From Desulfovibrio sp. (GTDB taxonomy: Bacteria; Desulfobacterota; Desulfovibrionia; Desulfovibrionales; Desulfovibrionaceae), in NCBI GenBank assembly GCA_024683955.1, contig JAIKXS010000010.1:1-64000 (forward strand): 64,000 bases of DNA, written 5' to 3'. Positions 38,844 to 49,120 of the stretch are shown piece after piece. How positions within the stretch are numbered: the stretch's first letter is position 1; each line of letters starts with the position of its first letter. A program made the translations under genes and the position numbers. The notes beneath the pieces are model-generated. The model was not told where the DNA came from and did no database searches. It saw nothing but the letters and a program-made list of their open reading frames with translations.

Positions 38844-40547
38844 ATGACCGCTTTTTCCAAACCGTGGCTTGGCCACTACTCGACGTTCATGCAGAATGAA
38901 ACCATTGAGCCGTGGGACCGTCCTCTCTTTGACCTCCTTGACGAAGCGGCGTTGGAATATCCGGACCGGGAGGCCATCCTCTACGAAAAGACAGCCATCC
39001 GCTATGCGGACCTCAAGCAGAAAGCCGAACAGTTCGCGGCGGCCCTTCAGGCACGGGGATTCAAGCAGGGCGACCGCATTGCCCTCATGCTCCCAAACCT
39101 TCCACAGATGATCATCGCTTTCTGGGGTGCTGCCAAGGCCGGCGGCGTCATTGTCATGATGAACCCCCTCTACAGGGAAAAGGAAATTCTCGACAATCTC
39201 AACAACGCCGGAGCCGAGTACATTGTGCTCGAAGAGAACAGCTGGCCCCGCATAGACGCGCTGAGAACAAAACTGCCCCTCCACACCTATATCACGACAA
39301 AGGCCATTGACTGCGAAGGCTTTGCCCAAAAAATTCTGAAGCGCCTCACGCAGAAAAGCGGTGACGTCCGTGTGCCGCACGACGGAAAAGACATCTTCTC
39401 CTGGTCCCAGTTCATGGCTCAGGGTACGGACTACAGGCCCCCCTCTGACATCAACGGAGAGTCCCCCCTCCTTTTACAGTATACGGGCGGCACAACAGGC
39501 ACCTCAAAGGGTGTCATCCTCACCCACGGCAACATGGGAAGCAATGCGAGACAGGTCCAGACATTCTTCTCCCTCCAGTCAAAGGACGCCCACATTTTTC
39601 TCTGTATCCTGCCGTTTTTCCATGTTTACGGGCTGAGTCTGGGGCTTGTGCAGCCCTGTATTGTGGCCGGCAAGGCCATCCCCGTCCCCCACTTTGATCC
39701 GCGCGAAACACTGCGAATCATCGAGGAGTACAAACCAAGCATCTTCCCGAGCGCCCCGGCCATGTTCATCTCGCTCCTGCAGCAAAAGGAACTCGCCAAC
39801 TACGACCTTAAAAGCATCAAGATCTGCCTCTCCGGATCAGCCCCCCTGCCGGAAGACATCTATAAACGCTTCCAGGCGGTGACGGGAGCCTCCATCGCCG
39901 AGGGCTACGGCCTGACCGAAGCCTCCCCTGTGACCCACTTCACCCCCCTTGGCGCCGAAGGCACCCGCAAATGCTCCATAGGCATTCCTCTTCCCGGCAC
40001 CGACGCACGCATTGTGGACATGGTTGGCGGCGCCCTGACCCTTGAACCCGGCAAACGCGGGGAACTTGTCATACGGGGTCCCCAGGTCATGAAGGGCTAT
40101 CTGAACCAGCCGGACGAAACGGCAAGTGCTCTCAGAAACGGATGGCTCTACACCGGCGATATTGCCATGATGGATGAAGACGGCTATTTTTATATCGTGG
40201 ACCGGAAAAAAGACATGGCCATTGTAGGCGGCTACAATGTTTTTCCCCGGGAAGTGGACGAAGTGCTCATGGAGCACCCGAGCATACGCGAGGCCGTTTG
40301 TGTGGGACTTGCCGATCCACTGCGGGGCGAGATTCTCAAGGCCTATATTGTCCTCGAGGAAGGCAAGAGCCTGACCAAGAGCGAAGTTGTGGCCTACTGC
40401 CGTACAAAGCTCGCCTCCTACAAGGTGCCCCGTCAGGTGGAATTCAGAGATGCCCTGCCCCGTTCCGTTGTCGGAAAGATCCTGCGTCGCATCCTGCTCG
40501 ATGAGGAAACGGCAAAAACCAAGCAAAAAAACACGGTGGCAAAGTAA
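38844..40547 (+). CDS. Long-chain fatty acid--CoA ligase
   Basis: AMP-binding motif YTGGTTGTSKGVILTHGN; GYGLTEASPVTH; WLYTGDIAMMDEDGYFYIVDRKKDM. Confidence 0.95.
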   Translation: MTAFSKPWLGHYSTFMQNETIEPWDRPLFDLLDEAALEYPDREAILYEKTAIRYADLKQKAEQFAAALQARGFKQGDRIALMLPNLPQMIIAFWGAAKAGGVIVMMNPLYREKEILDNLNNAGAEYIVLEENSWPRIDALRTKLPLHTYITTKAIDCEGFAQKILKRLTQKSGDVRVPHDGKDIFSWSQFMAQGTDYRPPSDINGESPLLLQYTGGTTGTSKGVILTHGNMGSNARQVQTFFSLQSKDAHIFLCILPFFHVYGLSLGLVQPCIVAGKAIPVPHFDPRETLRIIEEYKPSIFPSAPAMFISLLQQKELANYDLKSIKICLSGSAPLPEDIYKRFQAVTGASIAEGYGLTEASPVTHFTPLGAEGTRKCSIGIPLPGTDARIVDMVGGALTLEPGKRGELVIRGPQVMKGYLNQPDETASALRNGWLYTGDIAMMDEDGYFYIVDRKKDMAIVGGYNVFPREVDEVLMEHPSIREAVCVGLADPLRGEILKAYIVLEEGKSLTKSEVVAYCRTKLASYKVPRQVEFRDALPRSVVGKILRRILLDEETAKTKQKNTVAK

Positions 40548-41040
40548 TTGCATTAGTTATCAGCACAGCCGTCTGAAGTGGGAGTCTGCAGATACAGAAG
40601 CCTTGGACATTGCAACATGGGGAGACAGCGTTATGACATCCGGCCGTGGGACATGGTCATCTTCAGGCACGGGAGGGATGTCGCACAGGCGGTGTCACGG
40701 GTTCATAATACCATTGTTCCGGATGGATGCGGAATCCAATAACCTGAACGCCACGAGGACAGCAGTCCATCCGCCATTCCCTGTGTCAGCTGGAGTCTGA
40801 TTGCTAACGGCGGCTTATATAAGCATATTGTAAGTTTTTTCTGCGACGGGCATTTGCGCAAAACAAAATACATTGCCATACGCAAAGGCTTCCCGTATAA
40901 CCTTGATATCCATCCTTCCGCAAAACCAGGTTGGACAACAAGTAAGATACCGCTGCTCCCTGAAGCCTTTATCTGATGAGCCGGATCGTTTTTCTTGAGA
41001 AGACATCCCCACGCGTCCGCCACCTAAAGAGGATTTTCAC

Positions 41041-41394
41041 ATGTATGCCGTAGAATCGCGTGTTCAGGGAAAAATGCTTATTGTACGTGTCACGGGAGAT
41101 ATTCTTCTGCCTATGGCCATCAATTTTCAGGAGGAACTCTGCTCGTGCGTCTACGCAAAACGGCTGCCGGAAGTAATCATTGATCTGAGCCAGATGGGCA
41201 GAATGGATAATGCGGCCCTTGGCGTTCTCGTGACCGCGAGCACCCTCTTCAGCAAACGCGGCATGCGTCTTTTTCTCTTCAATCCCGCGCAGCATATAGA
41301 AAAGTTGATTAAAGAGATCGGCATCGAAAAATTTTTCCCGATCTTCGCGACGGAAGATGAACTTTTAAACCATAAATTAAGCGACGCTGAGTGA
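41041..41394 (+). CDS. STAS-domain anti-sigma factor antagonist-like protein
   Basis: VIIDLSQMGRMDNAALGVLVTASTLFSKRGMRLFLFNPAQHIEKLIKEIGIEKFFPIF. Confidence 0.9.
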   Translation: MYAVESRVQGKMLIVRVTGDILLPMAINFQEELCSCVYAKRLPEVIIDLSQMGRMDNAALGVLVTASTLFSKRGMRLFLFNPAQHIEKLIKEIGIEKFFPIFATEDELLNHKLSDAE

Positions 41395-41699
41395 ACCGAA
41401 GTACAACGGGCGTGAAGCGTTACTGCAACCCGGCACAACACTCTTTCTGAAATTCATTACACAGAACAACTGAAATTATTTGCACCATCACTTAACAACC
41501 TTTTTTCCTATCATTTTCCGGTGTTACAATATTGATACAGCACTTTCGCACATCAGGAATGAGCATAGCTTGCAGCTTGACTGCAGCTGTACCACAGAGG
41601 AAAGAGGCTCTGCGGTACTCCTGCAAAAAAACTTGCCGTACAGGAGACGCACCTCCCAAAAATCAACACGGTCTGTCGTTCCTGTCATGAGGTTCTTCC

Positions 41700-42839
41700 T
41701 TGCGCTACTATCTGCAACACTTTTTTGATCCAGATTTTGACCATCTGAACCGGAAGCCGGACGTCAACGCGGTCAAGATGAACACCATGGATCTCTTCAA
41801 CCTTGGTTACGTGCAGAACGTCATCAAGGGACAGATATTGGCGCAAATTCTACCGCTAGACGCCATCACGTCACCTCCCGACCCCCGCTATATTCTCAAC
41901 ACAGTGGACTTTCCCGCCGGACAGAACACCTATATAGATCCGGAATACCCCCAGTACCTCCTCTCCTCCGTAAACGGCTACGTCTTCTATAACGAGGGAC
42001 GTATCACGGTGAAGGCGCTGCTCAACGTCCGCCAGGACGTGAGCTTTCATACGGGCAACATCAATTTTGTGGGCGACATGGCCGTCCATGGCGCCGTGCG
42101 CTCCGGCTTTTCCATCCTCGCAAACAACGTCCGCATCTCGGGTCTTGTGGAAGGGGGAATCGCCCATTCGGGCTCCAATATGCTCGTCGATGGCGGCGTA
42201 CGGGGCAATTCAAGCGATCACTGCCTCGTGGATTCGGGGGGAAAGCTCCTCATCAACTTCATCGAAAAGGCGGAAGCCCGTGCGCGGGGCAATATCGTCA
42301 TCAACAAGTACTGCCTCTACAGCACGGTCTATGCCGGCAACAACATACTGGTCAAGGAACAGCTCTACGGCGGCACGGTCAACGTCTTTTCAAGCATCTA
42401 TGTTGGAAAGCAGCTCGGCAATAAGGCGGGCATTCCAACAGTCATCTACATCGGCTATGACCCGCTCACCATACGACGCATGGAAAAGCTTGAGGGATTC
42501 ATCGCCTCCCTCACGCAGCGGATCATGCACCTCAAGGCCATCACAAAAAAGCTTCCGCCCGACGCCAACGAGCAGACCCTGAAGCTCCAGAAATTCCTTG
42601 CCCAGCGCCAGAATATCATCAACCAGCGCGCGGACATCGCCAATAAGCTTATCAAGGACGAAAAGACCATACAGAACTGCCGGCTGATTGTGCCGGGCAT
42701 CACGTATCCGGGCGTTGAAATTTCCATCGGCCGCTATTTCTTCTCAGTGGAAAAGGTTTACGAAAACGTGGTCTTCCGCCTTGTGGACAACGAAATCCGT
42801 CCGGAAGCCATAAGCTCCCTGCAGCCAACACTGCGCTGA
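41700..42839 (+). CDS. FapA/DUF342-type polymer-forming protein (TTG start)
   Basis: GRITVKALLNVRQDVSFHTGNINFVGDMAVHGAVRSGFSILANNVRISGLVEGGI repeats; C-terminal coiled coil. Confidence 0.82.
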   Translation: MRYYLQHFFDPDFDHLNRKPDVNAVKMNTMDLFNLGYVQNVIKGQILAQILPLDAITSPPDPRYILNTVDFPAGQNTYIDPEYPQYLLSSVNGYVFYNEGRITVKALLNVRQDVSFHTGNINFVGDMAVHGAVRSGFSILANNVRISGLVEGGIAHSGSNMLVDGGVRGNSSDHCLVDSGGKLLINFIEKAEARARGNIVINKYCLYSTVYAGNNILVKEQLYGGTVNVFSSIYVGKQLGNKAGIPTVIYIGYDPLTIRRMEKLEGFIASLTQRIMHLKAITKKLPPDANEQTLKLQKFLAQRQNIINQRADIANKLIKDEKTIQNCRLIVPGITYPGVEISIGRYFFSVEKVYENVVFRLVDNEIRPEAISSLQPTLR

Positions 42840-42904
42840 GTTCGTCCGCCCATACCCGCGCGAGCCCCAGCGGCGGTCCAACTTGACGCTTCTCCGGGAT
42901 CACT

Positions 42905-44608
42905 GTGCATACCTACTCCTTAACCCCGCTCGTTGACGATCAGCAGAACCTCATGGATATTGAGGCCAAAAGTCCGGGCCGCCGCTTCCTCCTGCTCGGT
43001 CCCAAGGGGCCGGCCCGCGAAGAGGCCATCATCACGCCATTTCTTCAGAAATACGCCGAGAACCCGCGACTCCTGCCGGTTCTGCTGGGCCTTGGCGTTG
43101 GCAGGGCTCTTGAATCCCTTCTCGAATCCTACGATGGTCCCATAGCCGTCCTTGATAACGAACACACGAAAAGCAGCGAACTCTGCCCGAAAACCCTCTC
43201 GCGTCTTCTGGCTTCAGGTAACGTCACCGTCATTTCCGCCCCCTCTTTTGAAGAAGCGAGGAACCGCCTGACCATCTGGCAGAAACAGCATGGGGACCGC
43301 CCTCTCTGCCCCCTCATCAACCCCTTCTACCAGCGTCTCGATCCCGCTTTCTACGGAGAAATCCGAAAAGTCCTGGAAGCGAGCAGCGCCTTTGATTTCT
43401 GGAACAAGGCCGTCCAGCCGCGCTTCACGACATCCACGCCACGTCTTCTGCTCCTGACAAGCAAGTATTTTCTCATGGGCGAAGTGCAGGCCGCCTGCAA
43501 GCGTCTCGGCATTCCCACAACCCTTATCACCATCGGTGACGAAGAAGTCGGCCAGGAACGTTTCGTCGAACAGATACTCCAGGCTGTCCTCCGTCATGCG
43601 CCCGACTTCTGCCTTACCCTGAACCACATGGGCGTTGACAGGGAAGGGGTGCTCATGGATCTTCTGGCACGATTGAAGCTGCCCCTTGCATCCTGGTTCG
43701 TGGACAATCCCCATCTCATCATCCACCTCTACACCCGTTGTATAAGCCCCTGGACATGCCTCTTTACCTTCGACAGCGACAATGTCGCATCCCTGAAAGA
43801 GATGGGATTTCCCCATGTCTACTACCTTCCGCTGGGAACCGATCCGCTCCGCTTCTCACCGGCGGCGGGCCAGGCTCCGGCAGCCTGGCGCTCGCGGCTC
43901 TCCTTTGTCGGCAACTCCATGCTTTACAAGGTCGGAGGACGCCTGAAAAAGGCCGATCTTCCAAAATCCCTGAAGATGGCCTTTCAGGAGGTTGCAACAG
44001 CCTACATACAGAGCAGCGAACGATCCGTCGCGGTCTTTTTGCAAGAGGCCTTTCCTGACCTCTACGCGATCTATGAGACACTCCCCGACAATGAGCAGAA
44101 GCTCGCCTACGAAACGGCCGTCACCTGGCAGGCCACACGGCGCTACCGCAACGACCTCGTCCGCCGCCTTCTCCCCTTTCATCCGACCATTGCGGGTGAC
44201 ACGGGCTGGGCCATTGAGTTCAGAAACGAGGCGGAACAGCCGCGCTATATGCCGGAGCTCAACTACTACGCGGAACTGCCTCTCTTCTACACCTGCCAGG
44301 ATATTTCCTTTAACTGCACAAGCCAGCAGATGAAGGGAGCCGTCAACCAGCGCATTTTCGACTGTCCTGCGGCGGGAGGCTTTGTCCTCACGGACTGGCG
44401 GGAGCAGATGGACGAACTCTTCACGCCCGAAGAAATGGCGGTCTACCGCGAAGCTGACGAAATCCCGGACAAAATCCGGTTTTTCCTCTCCCATGAGCAT
44501 GAACGAAAAGCCATGGCCGCCCGCGCAAGAAAACGTGTCCTCGCCTGTCACACCTGGGAAGCGCGTCTGAACATTCTGATTCACCGCATGCGCGAAATTT
44601 ACGGCTGA
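42905..44608 (+). CDS. CgeB-like glycosyltransferase
   Basis: [15 protein letters not shown]...[32 protein letters not shown]-terminal [24 protein letters not shown]. Confidence 0.82.
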   Translation: MHTYSLTPLVDDQQNLMDIEAKSPGRRFLLLGPKGPAREEAIITPFLQKYAENPRLLPVLLGLGVGRALESLLESYDGPIAVLDNEHTKSSELCPKTLSRLLASGNVTVISAPSFEEARNRLTIWQKQHGDRPLCPLINPFYQRLDPAFYGEIRKVLEASSAFDFWNKAVQPRFTTSTPRLLLLTSKYFLMGEVQAACKRLGIPTTLITIGDEEVGQERFVEQILQAVLRHAPDFCLTLNHMGVDREGVLMDLLARLKLPLASWFVDNPHLIIHLYTRCISPWTCLFTFDSDNVASLKEMGFPHVYYLPLGTDPLRFSPAAGQAPAAWRSRLSFVGNSMLYKVGGRLKKADLPKSLKMAFQEVATAYIQSSERSVAVFLQEAFPDLYAIYETLPDNEQKLAYETAVTWQATRRYRNDLVRRLLPFHPTIAGDTGWAIEFRNEAEQPRYMPELNYYAELPLFYTCQDISFNCTSQQMKGAVNQRIFDCPAAGGFVLTDWREQMDELFTPEEMAVYREADEIPDKIRFFLSHEHERKAMAARARKRVLACHTWEARLNILIHRMREIYG

Positions 44609-44631
44609 TAACGCCCAAAGGACCTTGCCCC

Positions 44632-46044
44632 ATGAGCAGCGACCCGATTCTCATCATTCAGATGCAGAGAATAGGGGACTGCATCCTCTCATTCCCACTG
44701 CTTTTCGATCTGCACAGGCTCTATCCGGACGCGCCGCTCTGGGTTGTGGCCAAAGAGGAATTTTTCCTGCCCCTCATGCCCCTGGCTCCCCCACTCACCT
44801 ATTTTTCTCCCTCCCATCTCCCGGCCCTTGCGGAGCACAAATTTCGCATGGCCATCAATCTGAGCACCCAGGGCGAAGCCCAGCATATCATGGGACAGAT
44901 CAGGGCCGGCTCAAAGCTTGGTCTCTCCCTTGAAGGAAAGGTCCTGCACATCCACGGATTCTGGCAGCTCTACCGCCACTCCCTCACCCAGAACAACCGG
45001 CACAACACCTTCCACTGGGCAGACCTTCACCGTCTTGACCTCTTTCCCGACGGTGGGCACACACGGTTCGTGCACGCGGTTTCCCCAAAGAAGGACAAAA
45101 AAATCGGTCTCGTGCTTGGCGCAAGTGAAGACACGAAACGGCCTGACTTGTCCTTTCTGACCATACTTTCACGCGCGCTTCTGCGGGCAGGCTATCTTCC
45201 CTTCTTCTTTGGCGGGCCCGGGGAGGCGGAACTCGGCAGGAACCTTGCCGTGCGCATTGGTCTTCCAAAGGCCAATTTTGCCGGAAAACTCTCCCTTTCC
45301 CAGGTCGCCGCCTTCTTCGCAGACCTTGACCTCGTGATCACGCCGGATACCGGTCCCATGCACCTTGCCGACTGGGTGGGCACCCCCGTGCTTAATCTCT
45401 CCATGGGAAGCGTGCGGGCCCAGGAAACGGGCCCCTATTCACCAAGGCAGTGGATTCTCCTCCCGCACATGAGCTGTGCCGGCTGCTGGCAGTGCACCTA
45501 CAGGGAAAACCGCTGTCGGAAAAAATTTCAGCCCCGCCAGGTCATCTCGGTCCTTCCTGACATTCTGGAAGGTGCCCGCAATCCTTCCTCCCCGCACTAT
45601 CTCCGCCTTGCCAGAACTACCCGCAACGACAATCTCTATGCCGTCTCCGTCGTTGACGGCACGACAAACGCGGAAGCCGAGCTCGATGCCCTTTTCAGGA
45701 CACTCTTTCTCGCCATGGGACAAAAACGGGAAGAACTGTGGGGAGACGGGAAAAAAGACGGTGGGACGGAAGACCTCGGCAAACGGATCGATATTCTCAA
45801 CGAACATCACCCGCGCCTTGCCTCGCATCTTGCCCGCCATCTCGTACGCCTTCTGCAGAGCATGCGTCAGGGGGCGAGAAAGAACGTTCTGCCGGAACAG
45901 GGATCCTTCACGTCCGTGCCCCCCTCACTCCGTCTTCTCGCGGGATTCTGTGAAATGTATGTGCAGAACAAAAACGGCGGCAAGGAAGCGTGGGAGGACG
46001 TCTGTCAGTGGATATCCCGTCTTCTCTCCCTTCTGGAACGGTGA
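44632..46044 (+). CDS. Glycosyltransferase family 9 (heptosyltransferase-like)
   Basis: IQMQRIGDCILSFPLLFDLHRLYPDAPLWVV...LDLVITPDTGPMHLADWVGTPVLNL. Confidence 0.9.
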   Translation: MSSDPILIIQMQRIGDCILSFPLLFDLHRLYPDAPLWVVAKEEFFLPLMPLAPPLTYFSPSHLPALAEHKFRMAINLSTQGEAQHIMGQIRAGSKLGLSLEGKVLHIHGFWQLYRHSLTQNNRHNTFHWADLHRLDLFPDGGHTRFVHAVSPKKDKKIGLVLGASEDTKRPDLSFLTILSRALLRAGYLPFFFGGPGEAELGRNLAVRIGLPKANFAGKLSLSQVAAFFADLDLVITPDTGPMHLADWVGTPVLNLSMGSVRAQETGPYSPRQWILLPHMSCAGCWQCTYRENRCRKKFQPRQVISVLPDILEGARNPSSPHYLRLARTTRNDNLYAVSVVDGTTNAEAELDALFRTLFLAMGQKREELWGDGKKDGGTEDLGKRIDILNEHHPRLASHLARHLVRLLQSMRQGARKNVLPEQGSFTSVPPSLRLLAGFCEMYVQNKNGGKEAWEDVCQWISRLLSLLER

Positions 46045-46091
46045 ATCCCGCCCGGCTCCTGAAAATAGTTCGCCTGCGCTCCGTTCGCGAA

Positions 46092-46107
46092 TTGGAACAC
46101 TCTTTGA
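46092..46107 (+). promoter_or_regulatory. Weak sigma-54-like promoter upstream of fliK
   Basis: TTGGAACA-CTCT-TTGA: correct GG spacing, but the -12 element has GA instead of GC. Confidence 0.3.
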
Positions 46108-46134
46108 ATAGATATGGCTACCAAGGAGTGAACC

Positions 46135-47928
46135 ATGCAAATTCTTCCTACTGTTTCCACCATGACGAATCAGGAAATGAGCGCGAAAGACCAGCTCAAG
46201 GCCGCAATCAACCAGTCCATAGCCCTGTTCGGTTCAAAATTTGCCGATTCGCTTAATATGGCCGAATCAAATCTTTCCCTGCAGGCACAACCCCAAACGG
46301 CCGAATCGACCTTAACCATGCAGGAAGAAACAGAAGAGGAAGAAAAGGACGAACGCGACTCCGATTCGGTCTATTCCAGGTCCGCCAGTCAGCCGCAGTC
46401 CTTCACCATAGACGAGGTCTGCTTCACCCAGACGGAACTTACGAATCTTCTGTCGGGACTTAAGAAGAACAAGGCCCCTCAAAAGAGTCTCAAGGCCCTG
46501 TCGAAGCTCTGCGAGCTGCCTGACGGCGCAAATCTGGGACAGGTGCTTGCGAGCCTCAAGGGAAAAAAGGAAGAGATTTCCCTCTCCGATGAAGACGCAA
46601 ACAACATCACGAATCTTACAAACAGCATCGACCCGTCTGGAATGCTTGAACGCACTGTTCTGGACGCGATCTACAACAATAAGCCCGACACGGCTCTGAG
46701 GGCCCTTACAAACGCTCTTGACGAACTTGATCCGGGCGAAATGATCTCCGTCTCCAAGGATGACGTGCTCTCCTTCGGCCGGGGTCTTGGTCTTGGTCAG
46801 GAAAGCCTTGAGCGCCTTGAGTCCTTCTTCGGCGACGCCCAAAACGGCACGACCACCCCTGCAGGCTTCAAGAAGCTTCTTTCTCCCGCACAGGATGAAA
46901 TCCTGAACGCAAAGAAGGATGAGGAGAGCCTGAACACAGCCATTGAAAAGACCCTGGGGCCCATGCTCGACAAGGCAAAAAAGCGTATGGAGGAGGAGCG
47001 GAATTCCCAGACCCTGAAGAGTCGGGAATCGGAGCAGAGCAAGACCTATATCGACAAGACCGTCCAGGAAGAGAGCCGGCTGACCCTCAATAATATCCTT
47101 GATGAAGGCTATTATGATCACGAGCCTCCGTCCCTGGAGGAAAGCATGCGCCAGGCATCGGCGATCCCCTCTATGCAGAACCCGGCCGGCCAGTCCTTCT
47201 CCGGAACGCCCCAGAACTTCACGGGAAGCGATTCCCGTGGAAAGCAGGGAGAGAATCCGTGGAATGAACTCTTAGGCAAGGTCAAGATGCAGACATCGCA
47301 ACAGGGAGCCCCCCTCGCCGCGCCCGCTCAGGGGCAGGGCATGCCGCACCCTGCCGCGTTCAGCCCGACCCCCGTGATGAACCAGGCGAACCTTGCGGCC
47401 TCAGGACCTGGTCAGGATGCCAGGCAAAATTTGCCTATCGCACGGCAGGTCGCGGCACAGGTTGAAGAAGGTCTTTTCCAGACACTGAGAAACGGCTCCT
47501 CACGTCTTGAGCTCCAGCTCCATCCCCAGGATCTCGGAAGCGTCGCCATCACACTTATTGCGAGAGGCGGGGAAGTCAGCGCCCACATCAAGACCGACAG
47601 GGCAGAAACAGCGGAACTCCTCAGCCAGCAGGCAGACAGCATCAGGGCAAAGCTTGAAGAACAGGGAATCAAGGTCGACAACATCGAAATCGAACTGAAG
47701 GACGAAAGCCAGAACGAGAAGAACGAGCAGCAGCTTCTCCAGGATATGGAACAGCACAATTCCTTCCAGGAAGAGGATGCACGCCGCCAGCAGCTTCGGC
47801 GCATGCGGACCCTTGCAGCCATCAATAATTCCGCGGGCAGAGAGGATTCACAGAAATTGGAACAGAGTGTGCAAAGAAAGGACGACCAGGAAACATCTTC
47901 CACCCGCATTCTTGACCGGGTGGCATAA
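46135..47928 (+). CDS. fliK: Flagellar hook-length control protein FliK
   Basis: C-terminal LRNGSSRLELQLHPQDLGSVAITLIARGGEVSAHIKTDRAETAELLSQQADSIRAKLEEQGIKVDNIEI; adjacent to flgD. Confidence 0.92.
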   Translation: MQILPTVSTMTNQEMSAKDQLKAAINQSIALFGSKFADSLNMAESNLSLQAQPQTAESTLTMQEETEEEEKDERDSDSVYSRSASQPQSFTIDEVCFTQTELTNLLSGLKKNKAPQKSLKALSKLCELPDGANLGQVLASLKGKKEEISLSDEDANNITNLTNSIDPSGMLERTVLDAIYNNKPDTALRALTNALDELDPGEMISVSKDDVLSFGRGLGLGQESLERLESFFGDAQNGTTTPAGFKKLLSPAQDEILNAKKDEESLNTAIEKTLGPMLDKAKKRMEEERNSQTLKSRESEQSKTYIDKTVQEESRLTLNNILDEGYYDHEPPSLEESMRQASAIPSMQNPAGQSFSGTPQNFTGSDSRGKQGENPWNELLGKVKMQTSQQGAPLAAPAQGQGMPHPAAFSPTPVMNQANLAASGPGQDARQNLPIARQVAAQVEEGLFQTLRNGSSRLELQLHPQDLGSVAITLIARGGEVSAHIKTDRAETAELLSQQADSIRAKLEEQGIKVDNIEIELKDESQNEKNEQQLLQDMEQHNSFQEEDARRQQLRRMRTLAAINNSAGREDSQKLEQSVQRKDDQETSSTRILDRVA

Positions 47929-47945
47929 GTATAACGGAGTTCACC

Positions 47946-48764
47946 ATGTCCAGTATCTCAAGCGCTCTCGCCCAGACAAGCAAGGAATTCGCTTCCGCCC
48001 TCTCCACCAAGAAAAGCACCGGTGACAATATGGACAAGGAGGACTTTCTCATGCTCCTTGTGACACAGTTCCAGTACCAGGATCCCCTGAATCCCATGGA
48101 AGACCAGGAATTCGTGGCACAAATGGCACAGTTCTCAAGTCTTGAGCAGCTGATGAACCTGAATACGAGCATGGAAGGACTGACCTCGGCGACGGACAAT
48201 CAGCAGATGCTCAACGCCACGTCCTATATCGGCAAGCAGGTCACTGTGAGCGGCAACTCCATAGGCAAGGTGACCAATACCGACGGCACGACCACCATCA
48301 GCACCTTCCGCTACGCCTTTGGCGAGACGGTCCGCGAAGGCGTTCTCACGGTTATGGACGGAAGCGGCAACACCGTCTACACCGAAAATCTCGGCGGAAA
48401 GAACGCCAACACGACCTTTGAATTCAACTGGAACGGTCTGAACGACAAGGGTCTGCCCGCGTCGGACGGCACCTACACTGTTTCTCTTGCGGCGTATAAC
48501 AGCGCCGGCGAAGCGGTGGTTTCCGACCAGGTTGTCGACGCAACGGTCACGAGCGTCGTCAAAAACGAGAACGTGGTCTATCTGGGCCTTGACGGCGGAC
48601 AAAGCATGGAGCTTGCGAACGTTCGTCAGGTGACAACGCCAAAGACCACCACCCAGACGACGACCTCCTCCGCCAGCGGGACAGAGACAACAAGCGCAAC
48701 AACAACGGAAGCAACAGAGGAAAAACAGACCCTGACCACGTCGAGCGACCCGATCTCGGGCTAA
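47946..48764 (+). CDS. flgD: Flagellar hook assembly protein FlgD with Thr-rich tail
   Basis: DKEDFLMLLVTQFQYQDPLNPMEDQEFVAQMAQFSSLEQLMNLN; FlgD Ig/tudor core; TTTQTTTSSASGTETTSATTT tail. Confidence 0.95.
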   Translation: MSSISSALAQTSKEFASALSTKKSTGDNMDKEDFLMLLVTQFQYQDPLNPMEDQEFVAQMAQFSSLEQLMNLNTSMEGLTSATDNQQMLNATSYIGKQVTVSGNSIGKVTNTDGTTTISTFRYAFGETVREGVLTVMDGSGNTVYTENLGGKNANTTFEFNWNGLNDKGLPASDGTYTVSLAAYNSAGEAVVSDQVVDATVTSVVKNENVVYLGLDGGQSMELANVRQVTTPKTTTQTTTSSASGTETTSATTTEATEEKQTLTTSSDPISG

Positions 48765-48938
48765 ATTTCCAGGAACTCCCGAGCGCTCCGTAAAAGACGA
48801 CGGAGCACGTCGCGGAAAGGGACGGAATGCGCGAAAAGATGGTGTGGATTGCGAAAGCGCAGCACTGTCCGCGAAGGAAAGACGTTCCGCCAAAAAATTA
48901 CGTCTCAAAACGCGGTTGAAAGATACTGTGAACTGCCG

Positions 48939-48974
48939 AAGAAAGACCGTCCCGGGCTGTGGGACGGTCTTTCT
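48939..48974 (+). terminator. Rho-independent terminator downstream of flgD
   Basis: AAGAAAGACCGTCCC-gggctgt-GGGACGGTCTTTCTT. Confidence 0.85.
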
Positions 48975-49120
48975 TATAGTGCTCAGACGCTGGCCCCGCG
49001 TTGCGGATAAAGGCTTCCATTCCGACTTCTCTTTCTTCTCTTGCTCTCTTTTCCGCAAGGGCCTACAATTTGGACGTTCCCATTCTTTCTTCTAACGCTT
49101 TTTCTTAAAAAGGCCCCTCC

